From assembly GCA_018433885.1 (NCBI GenBank), contig JAHDQK010000003.1:1-64000 (forward strand): a stretch of DNA of 64,000 nt. The letters are read 5' to 3'. The notes under the pieces were generated by a model. It did not search any database and was not told the origin of the DNA. It saw nothing but the letters and a program-made list of their open reading frames with translations. A program made the position numbers and the translations under genes. Source of the DNA: Candidatus Cloacimonadota bacterium (lineage in GTDB: Bacteria > Cloacimonadota > Cloacimonadia > Cloacimonadales > Cloacimonadaceae). Shown one piece after another: positions 18,128 through 25,519 of the stretch; within the stretch, counting starts at the first letter, position 1, and the number at the start of each line of letters is the position of its first letter.

Positions 18128-19588
18128 CTATTTTCTTCTTAATCTGCTGTTCAGGATGCCCAGTTCGTCCCGGTATTTAGCTATAATGCGGCGCGAGATA
18201 TTCATCCCCTCCGCTTTGAGCAGCTCTACCAAAGCCTGGTCCGATAGCGGTTTACGCTTGTTTTCGGTTTCCAGCAAGCGAATAATGCAGCCCTTTACCT
18301 GCTGACGCGAGATGCTTTCATAGTTGTCGTCACGCCCGGCAGTGGAGGTGAAGAAATCCTTGAAAGCGTAGATCCCATATGGTGTCTCCGCATATTTATG
18401 CTTCACCACTCGGCTTATCGTGGATTCGCTCTTCCCGATATCCTGGGCAATCACGCTGTAGGTAAGGGGTTGCATCACCCCGCTCCCGTTGTAAAAGAAA
18501 TCCTTCTGATGCTTGATAATGGACCGGGATACCTGTTCCAGAGTCCGCATCCGCATATAGATGGATTTTATCAGAAATTTCGCGCTGTTGATGCGCTCTC
18601 TCACATAGGATGTGGTTTCTTTGTCGAAATATCCCCGATTGATCATCTTGCGGTATCTGGGGCTGATGATGATATTCGGGGAAATGTGATCGTTGATGAT
18701 CACCACATATTCGCCATCGATCATCTTCAACGTTACATCCGGATACACATAAGCCGCGCTACTGCTCAGGATTCTTAAGCCCGGTTTGGGATCCAGCTTG
18801 GCGATTTGATCCCGGTAAAGAAGTATGGTATCTTCGGAAACGTTGTAATGGGAAGCTATCTTCTGGAATCGACGATGGATCAGGTTTTCAAAGTGTTCCG
18901 TTACCAAACCGTAGAGGATCGGGTTTTCTTTCTGATCTTCCGATAGCTGCGCCAGCAGGCATTCCGAGATATCGCGGGAGCTAATTCCTTTGGGCTGAAG
19001 ATGCAAAACGATCTGGTGTAACTCCTCGGCGCGGCGGTTAGGGATCCGGTAGCGAGCGGCAGACTGGGCGATGGAAAAGCCTTTGGGCAAAAAACCATAG
19101 ACATCGCAGCTATCCACCAGATCGGTGATAAATTCGATCTCGTTTTCTGCTAAATCCAGCGGATAGAGCTGTTCCAGATAGGATTCCTTGGCGTCGCCCT
19201 CATAGCGGATCATGGCATCGCTGTTTTGGTCCACCTCGCCATCCCCGCGATACCCATCATTGGAGCTATGATATTCGTTCCACTGATCCAGGATATCGGT
19301 GAGTTGCCGCGCTTCTGCCACTGTCTCGGAGACCTCATCCGGGCTATCCACATCCTCGATTGGCGTGTTGCTTTCCGGGGGAGCCTGTTCATACTGGCTA
19401 TCCACCAGGTCTTCTTCGTCTTTTTCGTCCCGAAGCTCAAGCAGGGGATTGCTCTCCAGCTCTTGTTTGATGTAGCTCTCCAATTCCAATATCGGCAATG
19501 CCAGCATTTTTAGGGATTGCAACATCTTGGGCTTGAGGGCAAGCTCCTGTTTTTGCTTCAGAGATATATTTTGATTCATTGCGCTCAT
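18128..19588 (-). CDS. rpoN: RNA polymerase sigma-54 factor
   Basis: The length is 486 residues. Region I is Gln/Leu-rich (KQKQELALKPKMLQSLKML, residues about 11-29) and is followed by an acidic region II (about 60-130). The core-binding and DNA-binding domain ends in the RpoN box SRRIIAKYRDELGI. RpoN recognises GG-N10-GC promoters and needs an NtrC-type activator; one lies at 7794-9224. The start overlaps the lptB stop by four bases. A second Met at codon 4 is an alternative start. The lptB-rpoN-hpf order is shared with Proteobacteria. Confidence 0.97.
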   Translation of the reverse strand: MSAMNQNISLKQKQELALKPKMLQSLKMLALPILELESYIKQELESNPLLELRDEKDEEDLVDSQYEQAPPESNTPIEDVDSPDEVSETVAEARQLTDILDQWNEYHSSNDGYRGDGEVDQNSDAMIRYEGDAKESYLEQLYPLDLAENEIEFITDLVDSCDVYGFLPKGFSIAQSAARYRIPNRRAEELHQIVLHLQPKGISSRDISECLLAQLSEDQKENPILYGLVTEHFENLIHRRFQKIASHYNVSEDTILLYRDQIAKLDPKPGLRILSSSAAYVYPDVTLKMIDGEYVVIINDHISPNIIISPRYRKMINRGYFDKETTSYVRERINSAKFLIKSIYMRMRTLEQVSRSIIKHQKDFFYNGSGVMQPLTYSVIAQDIGKSESTISRVVKHKYAETPYGIYAFKDFFTSTAGRDDNYESISRQQVKGCIIRLLETENKRKPLSDQALVELLKAEGMNISRRIIAKYRDELGILNSRLRRK

Positions 19589-20334
19589 AGTTGATCTTCA
19601 AACGGACTCATCGTGAACCGTTCTCCAAGATACACTCTTTTGGCGTTCTCATCGTTGATCAGCTCCCTGGAGGAGCCGGATACGATGATTTTGCCTTCGT
19701 AGATAATATATGCGCGATTCACTATTTTCAAAGTCTCAATTACATTGTGATCCGTGATCATCACACCGATGTTCTTTTCCCGCAGCTTGCCGATGATATC
19801 CTGGATATCCGAGACGGCAATGGGATCCACTCCCGCAAAGGGTTCGTCCATAAAGATGAAGGTGGGGTTCGTTACCAGCGCGCGGGTGATCTCCAATTTA
19901 CGGCGTTCACCTCCGGATAGAGTGTAAGCCTTTTGTTTGGCGAGTTTTGCCAGGTTCAGTTCTTCCAGAGCTTCATCCAGCCTCTTTTTGCGCTCTTTGC
20001 GTGGAATTTTTAGCGTTTCCAGAATCGCCATCACGTTGTCTTCCACACTTAGCTTGGCAAAGATGGAGGGCGCTTGAGCCAGATAACCCATTCCCATCCG
20101 GGCGCGCTTGAACATCGCTTTATGCGTGATATCGTGGTCGTTCAACAGCACTTTGCCTTTGTTTGGCTTCGCCAACCCTATAATCATATAAAAAGTTGTG
20201 GTTTTCCCGGCGCCGTTTGGCCCCAGGATGCCGACCACCTCACCCTGCTTGATTTCCAGACTGAGATCATTAACCACGGTTCGCTTGCCGTATATTTTCA
20301 CGAGATTTTGCGCAGTGATCTTATTCAGTTCCAT
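19585..20334 (-). CDS. lptB: LPS export ABC transporter ATP-binding protein
   Basis: This 249-residue cytoplasmic ATPase powers transfer of LPS from the inner membrane to the Lpt bridge with LptFG. Motifs are Walker A GPNGAGKTTTFYMI, Q-loop region YLAQAPSIF, signature LSGGERRKLEI, Walker B FIFMDEPFAGVDP and the switch His in MITDHNV. It is translationally coupled to rpoN and follows the lptA-like gene by 32 bases. lptF and lptG are not in the window. Confidence 0.95.
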   Translation of the reverse strand: MELNKITAQNLVKIYGKRTVVNDLSLEIKQGEVVGILGPNGAGKTTTFYMIIGLAKPNKGKVLLNDHDITHKAMFKRARMGMGYLAQAPSIFAKLSVEDNVMAILETLKIPRKERKKRLDEALEELNLAKLAKQKAYTLSGGERRKLEITRALVTNPTFIFMDEPFAGVDPIAVSDIQDIIGKLREKNIGVMITDHNVIETLKIVNRAYIIYEGKIIVSGSSRELINDENAKRVYLGERFTMSPFEDQL

Positions 20335-20366
20335 AGGTGATAATCTACTTTATCCCAGACTTTGTG

Positions 20367-21446
20367 TCAAGAATCATTCTTGAATTTATAGCTGCCTTTG
20401 ATCTTGCCTCCCATATCCATCAGCTTTAGCTTGTTGTCTGCGTCAAACTTAGCTTTTAGACGATCCCCCGTGGCGGAGTTGATAAAAAAATCCTGCCGTT
20501 CTCCTTCTTCTTGCAGAAAGTAATAAGATACTTCGGATTCCGCACTGAAATCCGTGATCTTGCCCTCGCTGAAGTTTAGCTGAATATCCCTGGCGCGAAC
20601 CCAATTTGTGCGCTCCAAGCCTTCTTCCCGGGCGAAGTTTACCAAACAAGAATCCACCAACACCACGCGCTCTAGCTCGCGCTCTGTAAAAAGTAGCTGA
20701 AATTCCCGCGCTTGGGCTGTGGCAAACTCGTTCTCAAATCTTGGCTCTCCCAGAAACACAGCCTTCTCTTCTTCAGCGAAGTAGATCAAAAAATCGCTGG
20801 TAGCGTGGTAATCCTGGCTGTTGGTGCGTACATTGAAGGTGGCTATCAGCTTGCGTTCATCCTGAAAAAACTCCATTTTATCCGCTTTCACAAATAGCGT
20901 GTCTGCCGTTCCTGCCTGCACTTCCGGCTCTTCTATCAGATACGCGTACTCGCGTGCCCGATCCCAAAAACCATAGCCACAGCGGGCATGAGCGTTCTCC
21001 TGTTGATCGTAGGCGCGCACCCTGCTCCAGGCGGTAAAGGTGTCCTTAGCTTGGTCATAAATAGCGTGATCCCCTTCCATCCAGCGCACAAACCCGCTTT
21101 GAGTACGCTGTGTAAGGCGCACCTTGCCCCCCAGGTTCAACACCTGTGGAATCCGGTAATATGCCAAAGAATCCGCCACCAAATGCAGCGAGTCGTTTTG
21201 CACCACCACGTTGCCACTAAGCCGGGCGATCTTTTGCGCATCCAGGATCAAAGCGCGATGGCTCTTGAACTCCGTGTCGCCATAGAAGAAATGCACATTC
21301 CCGGTAAGATCCAAGATCTGTCCCGTGGGCTGATTGCTCATAAACAGACGGTCGGCATGAATCAAGCGGAATTTCTGCGGATCCTGCTGAGCAGATAGCA
21401 GGCACCAAAGTAAGATCAGGCTACCAACTACCAAACTCTTCTTCAT
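20367..21446 (-). CDS. lptA: OstA/LptA-like LPS transport protein
   Basis: The chosen ATG at 21446 (MKKSLVVGSLILLWCLLSAQ) has GGAGG 9-10 bases upstream and encodes a signal peptide; the open frame starts further upstream at 21485. The product has 359 residues. The OstA/LptA beta-jellyroll region begins about residue 25 (FRLIHADRLFMSNQ, LDLTGNVHFFYGDTEF) and repeats the 'GNVVVQNDSLHLVAD' type of unit. It is about twice as long as E. coli LptA, so it may span more of the periplasm or combine LptA with an LptD-type N-terminal part. It overlaps lptC by 26 bases. Confidence 0.85.
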   Translation of the reverse strand: MKKSLVVGSLILLWCLLSAQQDPQKFRLIHADRLFMSNQPTGQILDLTGNVHFFYGDTEFKSHRALILDAQKIARLSGNVVVQNDSLHLVADSLAYYRIPQVLNLGGKVRLTQRTQSGFVRWMEGDHAIYDQAKDTFTAWSRVRAYDQQENAHARCGYGFWDRAREYAYLIEEPEVQAGTADTLFVKADKMEFFQDERKLIATFNVRTNSQDYHATSDFLIYFAEEEKAVFLGEPRFENEFATAQAREFQLLFTERELERVVLVDSCLVNFAREEGLERTNWVRARDIQLNFSEGKITDFSAESEVSYYFLQEEGERQDFFINSATGDRLKAKFDADNKLKLMDMGGKIKGSYKFKNDS

Positions 21447-21990
21447 CGAAGTAGCCCTCCGCCGCCACGGCGTCCATCTCCACAAAGCTGAGCGTGGTAT
21501 TGGTTCGCATGTTGTTTCCCCGCAGGATGTCCCCGCCTCGGGTCAGGGTTAGCGGAACAGGAACGGTGATCTCGTCCACTCCGCGTTCCCAGAACATCTT
21601 TTGAGTCCGGATCTCTCCTTCCTGGGTCTTAAAACTCACATTTCCCTCGGCAAAGATCACGTTGCGAGCATCGTCCACGATCGTGGTATCAGCTTTGATC
21701 ACACTGCTTACCACGCCGTTTTTGTCATAAGATGTAAGCGTAACTTTATAGCCATAAAGCATCCGGCGATCGGTGAATCGCTCCATCCTTTCTGCCTGGA
21801 TCACATAGCTGAGGCGATCATTGTCGTATTCGGCAAGGCTCACTTGGGTGGAAGTTTCGTCTGGCAAGCCCTGTTCCAAGACTCCGGTTTCAGAATCCAG
21901 ACTTGCTTGGTTGCAGGCGAAAAGCCCCAGCAGACACAGTAATGCCACAAGAGGCATGGTTTTAGCAACCAATGCTTTCCAGATATCCAT
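21421..21990 (-). CDS. lptC: LptC-like LPS export lipoprotein
   Basis: This is about 189 residues from MDIWKALVAKT at 21990. An alternative start is MPLVALLCLLG at 21957, just after the kdsC stop. A lipobox LLGLFAC gives a probable lipoprotein, as in other FCB LptC proteins. The mature part has the LptC/OstA-like pattern YVIQAERMERFTDRRMLYG, VIKADTTIVDDARNVIFAEG and GNVSFKTQEGEIRTQKMFW. It would link LptBFG to the LptA bridge. It overlaps kdsC upstream and the lptA-like gene downstream. The choice of start is the main uncertainty. Confidence 0.85.
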   Translation of the reverse strand: MDIWKALVAKTMPLVALLCLLGLFACNQASLDSETGVLEQGLPDETSTQVSLAEYDNDRLSYVIQAERMERFTDRRMLYGYKVTLTSYDKNGVVSSVIKADTTIVDDARNVIFAEGNVSFKTQEGEIRTQKMFWERGVDEITVPVPLTLTRGGDILRGNNMRTNTTLSFVEMDAVAAEGYFDEEEFGSW

Positions 21991-22519
21991 TGATAGCACG
22001 CTCGTAGAGCCCTTTTTTCTGCAGGATAAAATTCACCAGTTCGCGCACCGCACCTTCTCCCCCGGGGTGTTCGGTAACCATATCTGCCACTTTCTTGATC
22101 TCTGCCAGTGCGCTGGAAGGGCACACGGAAAGCGCCGCCCTGCGCATTGGAGGGATGTCGTTCCAATCGTCTCCCATATACACAACATTATCAAAATCCA
22201 GCCCTTTTTCTTCCAATATCTCGCTCAGCACAGGCAGTTTTTTGGCTACGCCTTGTCTTAAAATCTTGATCTGCAGATCTTCACAGCGTTTACTAAGAGC
22301 CTGGGAGGATCTCCCGCTTATCACTGCCACTTCGATCGGAGTTTCGCGCAATAGCATCAGCCCCATGCCGTCTGCGGCGTGGAATTGCTTGATATCCTGT
22401 TCATTATTGCCATAGATTATCTTGCCATTGGTTAACACTCCGTCGCAATCCAGCACCAAGAGGCGAATCTCGTTCCACGCAACCGGGCGTTTGCTGGGCC
22501 TTATTAGGCAGTTTATCAT
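21962..22519 (-). CDS. kdsC: Kdo-8-phosphate phosphatase (YrbI-family HAD)
   Basis: The ATG at 22519 (MINCLIRPSKRP) overlaps the kdsA stop by ATGA and gives 185 residues. The longer open frame to 22549 runs inside kdsA. HAD motifs are I LLVLDCDGVLTNG, II ISGRSS, a Lys in VAKKLPVL and IV MGDDWNDIPPM. It hydrolyses Kdo-8-phosphate to Kdo. The lack of a cap domain and the size fit the tetrameric C0 HAD subfamily. Kdo pathway partners in the window are kdsA (adjacent) and kdsB (45658-46395). Confidence 0.95.
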   Translation of the reverse strand: MINCLIRPSKRPVAWNEIRLLVLDCDGVLTNGKIIYGNNEQDIKQFHAADGMGLMLLRETPIEVAVISGRSSQALSKRCEDLQIKILRQGVAKKLPVLSEILEEKGLDFDNVVYMGDDWNDIPPMRRAALSVCPSSALAEIKKVADMVTEHPGGEGAVRELVNFILQKKGLYERAINGYLESIGC

Positions 22520-23322
22520 GCTCTTACGCCTTGAGAAATTCTTATACATTCCCGCAAAATTGGCTCCATATCAGTTAGAGGCAACATCGTGGCAGCGTCG
22601 CTTAGTGCTTTTTGGGGTTCGGGATGACATTCTATAAAAAGTCCGGAAATCATCGCAGTGGCTATCGCCGCGCGTGCCATCATCGGGGCAAATTCCGGGT
22701 TGCCCCCGGTGGATACTCCGCTGGAAGGGCGCTGAAGAGAGTGGGTGAGGTCGTATATCACAGGATACCCGATCTTGCTCATCGTGGCAAAACCCCGGAA
22801 ATCCACCACCAGATTATGATACCCAAAGCTTGTGCCCCGCTCGGTGATCAGGATCTGTTCGTTCCCTGTTTCAGCGGCTTTGGCAGCAGCGGGAGCCATA
22901 TCTTCCGGAGCCATGAACTGCCCCTTTTTGATGTTCACTATCTTCCCCGAAGCGGCTGCAGCGCGGATCAAATCCGTTTGCCGGCTCAAAAACGCCGGAA
23001 TCTGCAGGATGTCGCATACCTCCCCCACGGCGGCTACTTCGCACACCTCGTGCACGTCTGTCAATACCGGAACCTCAAAATCCCGGGAGATCTTCTGTAA
23101 AATCGCCAAACCTTCATCCAAGCCGGGACCGCTATAGCTGCTTCCGCTACTACGGTTTGCCTTTTTAAATGAAGCTTTGAACACATACGGCAGATCCAGC
23201 CGGGCACACAGCCTGCTGAGATGCTCCGCACATTTCTGCATCACACTCTCGTTTTCGATCACACATGGTCCGGCGATCAGAAAGAAGGGATTTGCGTGTT
23301 TCAGATGGTTGTAAAGCTGCAT
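22516..23322 (-). CDS. kdsA: 3-deoxy-8-phosphooctulonate synthase
   Basis: It condenses PEP with arabinose-5-phosphate to Kdo-8-phosphate. The start at 23322 (MQLYNHLKHANPFFLIAG) follows AGGAAGG. The product has 268 residues. Motifs are LIAGPCVIENE, FKASFKKANRSSGSSYSGP, LTDVHE and ERGTSFGYHNLVVDFRG. NRSSGSS in place of the usual NRSS..S loop is normal. It lies 8 bases after the metK stop. Confidence 0.96.
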   Translation of the reverse strand: MQLYNHLKHANPFFLIAGPCVIENESVMQKCAEHLSRLCARLDLPYVFKASFKKANRSSGSSYSGPGLDEGLAILQKISRDFEVPVLTDVHEVCEVAAVGEVCDILQIPAFLSRQTDLIRAAAASGKIVNIKKGQFMAPEDMAPAAAKAAETGNEQILITERGTSFGYHNLVVDFRGFATMSKIGYPVIYDLTHSLQRPSSGVSTGGNPEFAPMMARAAIATAMISGLFIECHPEPQKALSDAATMLPLTDMEPILRECIRISQGVRA

Positions 23323-23330
23323 GAACCTTC

Positions 23331-24491
23331 CTAAACCAGTTTCTTGATCTTCTCCCAACTGAAGCCATGGGTGTTCAAACCAAAATGGCCGTAACTCGCT
23401 GTGGGCAGATAGATCGGTGTACGCAGATCAAGGTAATCGATGATTCCCTTTACTGTCAAGTCAAATTCCCGGGTAATGATCCGCTCGATCTCATGATCCG
23501 GCATTTTCCCGCTGCCAAAGGTTTCCACCATTACGCTTACCGGAGCTTTATCGCCAATCACAAAACTGAACTGGATCAGGCATTCATCCGCCAGATGGCT
23601 GCCCACGATGCTTTTGGCTACGTGGCGTGCCATATATGCTGCGCTGCGATCCACTTTGGTGGGGTCCTTTCCACTGAAAGCTCCACCGCCATGTTGCGCC
23701 CAACCGCCATAGGTATCCACGATTATCTTGCGCCCCGTAAGCCCGGTATCCGCCGCGGGACCTCCATCGTGCCAGCGTCCCAAGGGATTGATCAGCACCT
23801 TCAGCTTGGCTGCGTCAAAGCGGACCTCGTTCTCCATCTCATTGATGGTGGGATACACGATTTTGTTGATTATCGCTTGTTTGAGATCCTCAAACCCCAT
23901 CTCACAGATCGATTGATGATGGGTGGAGATCACCAAGGTTTCCAGCTCCTTGGGCTTCCTGCCCTCAAAGCGGAAACTTACCTGGCTCTTGGCATCTGGC
24001 AAAAGACACTCAATCTCGTTCATCTTGCGGGCTTGGGCAAGGTTATATAGTAGCTGGTGCGCCACCTCGATGGGGATCGGCATCAGCGATTTTGTCTGGT
24101 TGCAGGCGTATCCGAACATCAAGCCTTGATCCCCGGCTCCCTCGTTTCGCGCAAGATCTCCCTCCTGCTCGTGCAAAAGATTGATGATGCGGCAGTTATG
24201 ATCAAACCCCTTGTCAGGATGCGTGTAGCCGATCTTACGGATCACATCCCTTACGATTGGCTCTACATCGATGGTTTTCTGCGAGGTAATCTCTCCGGAG
24301 AGGATCACTGTGTCTTTGGTGGTAAGAGTTTCACAAGCCACCCTGTTCAGAGGATGCTGACCCAGATACGCATCCAATATGGCATCCGAAATCTGGTCAC
24401 ACACTTTATCCGGATGACCTTCGGATACGGATTCCGAAGTGAAGATATAGCCATTTCCGGGTCCCGCTGTCTTTGCGTGTAATGCAGTCAT
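23331..24491 (-). CDS. metK: S-adenosylmethionine synthetase
   Basis: It forms AdoMet from methionine and ATP. The length of 386 residues is typical. Motifs are FTSESVSEGHPDKVCDQISD, GAGDQGLMFGYACNQT (the GAGDQG signature) and GGGAFSGKDPTKVDRSAAY. TTAGGAGAATATAC precedes the ATG. It is first in a leftward series running into kdsA, kdsC and the lpt genes. The 170-base leader upstream has competing hairpins (see the leader entry), so control at the RNA level is possible. Confidence 0.97.
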   Translation of the reverse strand: MTALHAKTAGPGNGYIFTSESVSEGHPDKVCDQISDAILDAYLGQHPLNRVACETLTTKDTVILSGEITSQKTIDVEPIVRDVIRKIGYTHPDKGFDHNCRIINLLHEQEGDLARNEGAGDQGLMFGYACNQTKSLMPIPIEVAHQLLYNLAQARKMNEIECLLPDAKSQVSFRFEGRKPKELETLVISTHHQSICEMGFEDLKQAIINKIVYPTINEMENEVRFDAAKLKVLINPLGRWHDGGPAADTGLTGRKIIVDTYGGWAQHGGGAFSGKDPTKVDRSAAYMARHVAKSIVGSHLADECLIQFSFVIGDKAPVSVMVETFGSGKMPDHEIERIITREFDLTVKGIIDYLDLRTPIYLPTASYGHFGLNTHGFSWEKIKKLV

Positions 24492-24660
24492 GTATATTCT
24501 CCTAATTTTTTATATCCATTTTCCGCCCATTCTGCCGGATACAAAAATACCGGCAGCTAAAGCCGGTCACAAAGGAGCCGCACTTTAGCACATTTCTATA
24601 GCGGAGCAAAGGGCAAATTACCGCTATCTGGCTTTAGCGAAGCTCTTGGGCTTCACATCC
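24492..24660 (-). promoter_or_regulatory. Structured metK leader, candidate riboswitch or attenuator
   Basis: Read on the minus strand, the leader has small hairpins (GAAGC/GCTTC and CGCTA/TAGCG), then a hairpin ACCGGC-TTTAGCT-GCCGGT (24549-24567) followed by TATTTTTG. Its 3' arm can instead pair downstream as TGCCGG/CCGGCA (24533-24555), so the two helices exclude each other. The loop of the first hairpin (CTTTAGC, 24556-24562) is complementary to an upstream GCTAAAG (24583-24589), which allows a pseudoknot. No known SAM riboswitch class was recognised. Structure is read by eye only. Confidence 0.4.
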
Positions 24661-24802
24661 TGTATCTTAAGTGTATTCCCACTCAAGAAGTGTATATTGG
24701 CGCTATCTTTATTACCCCCTCAAAATCGGTCAAGGGAAAAATCAGCCCTTGGGGACGAAACCGTTCATAGCGAAGCCCCTCGTTAGGATGCCACACGACC
24801 CC

Positions 24803-24863
24803 AAAAGCCCCTCGCGGGGGACACAAAACAATGGGGCGGAATGTAGCTCAATAATGACATCCG
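24803..24863 (+). repeat. GC-hairpin repeat, copy 1
   Basis: AAAGCCCC-TCGC-GGGGGACACAA continues to GTAGCTCAATAATGAC. It matches the copies at 37168-37231 and 37243-37290 (AAAGCCCC...GGGGCGACAC...GTAGCTC...AATG). A weaker, similar GC-rich piece lies just upstream at 24733-24800. Apart from this and the leader hairpins, nothing else is recognised between 24661 and 24998. Confidence 0.45.
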
Positions 24864-24998
24864 GCGAATACATGATATCCAGATAAGCTGTTTACAAGAT
24901 CAAATATGAAACTGGAAAATGGCTCTTAGAACTCCATGCTCTTACTTGCAAAACTTTAGCAAAACCCCTCGCGATAGACACTACTTTCCTCTGCATAT

Positions 24999-25045
24999 AA
25001 AAAAAGCGGTTTGTCCGAAAATCCCACAGGGGAAAGGCAAACCGC
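24999..25045 (-). terminator. Rho-independent terminator of tRNA-Lys
   Basis: On the minus strand, GCGGTTTG and CAAACCGC form an 8-bp perfect stem with a 24-base loop, followed by seven T. It starts 9 bases after the tRNA 3' end. Confidence 0.9.
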
Positions 25046-25053
25046 ACAAAGTG

Positions 25054-25129
25054 TGGTACATCTTCGGGGACTCGAACCCCGGACCCACTGATTAAGAGTC
25101 AGTTGCTCTACCAGCTGAGCTAAAGATGC
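25054..25129 (-). tRNA. tRNA-Lys (CTT anticodon)
   Basis: This is a 76-nt cloverleaf including an encoded CCA. The acceptor stem GCATCTT pairs with AAGATGT. The D-arm is AGCTCAGCTGGTAGAGC, the anticodon stem ACTGA/TCAGT has loop CTCTTAA, and the T-arm is GGGGTTCGAGTCCCC. Discriminator base is A. A strong terminator follows at once, so the gene is monocistronic. Confidence 0.98.
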
Positions 25130-25231
25130 ACACAATAAGGGTCAGGAAATTCTCCTTGCGCTTTGTGTCAAGAACTTTCGTCCTTGTGCTTTTGCCAGAA
25201 CTATCTATCCCGCTAGGCTCTCTCCCATTAT

Positions 25232-25324
25232 CCAAAGTAATCGCCAAGAAGTGTTTAAGCAGGTTTGATGCAGTATCCACTGCTTGAGCGCGGCTTGGCG
25301 ACCGCTTCGCTGAATGGGGATGAA
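25232..25324 (+). repeat. REP-like palindromic repeat, copy A
   Basis: Outer arms TCGCCAAG (25241-25248) and CTTGGCGA (25294-25301) enclose inner arms AAGCAG (25257-25262) and CTGCTT (25280-25285). The unit continues to GCTTCGCTGAATGGGGATGA. It shares length and sequence with copies at 37343-37420 (inverted), 50291-50400 and 61199-61291. The 25140-25231 stretch holds nothing else recognised. 25325-25519 is also non-coding except for a 50-codon frame (25268-25420) judged unlikely to be real. Confidence 0.75.
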
Positions 25325-25519
25325 CCTGCCGCTGTTCAATTCACCATTTTCCCTGCTGATAATGTGGGCACATGGAAGCAATTGGCAGAGTGGTGGAGCG
25401 TAGTTGCCCCGGAAGCATAATTCCCCAATTAACTTATTATAACAGATACAGATAGCATTGGTGGTTTGAACTCCAGAGCATTATGAGCTGGCAGAATTGC
25501 ATCTTCCCAAATCTGCCAT

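Noticed and set aside
25268-25420. 50-codon frame starting MQYPLLERGLATASLNGDE inside and after repeat copy A
   Set aside because: It starts within a palindromic repeat, has no ribosome site, and the matching frames in the other copies break up. The similarity between copies is at DNA level.
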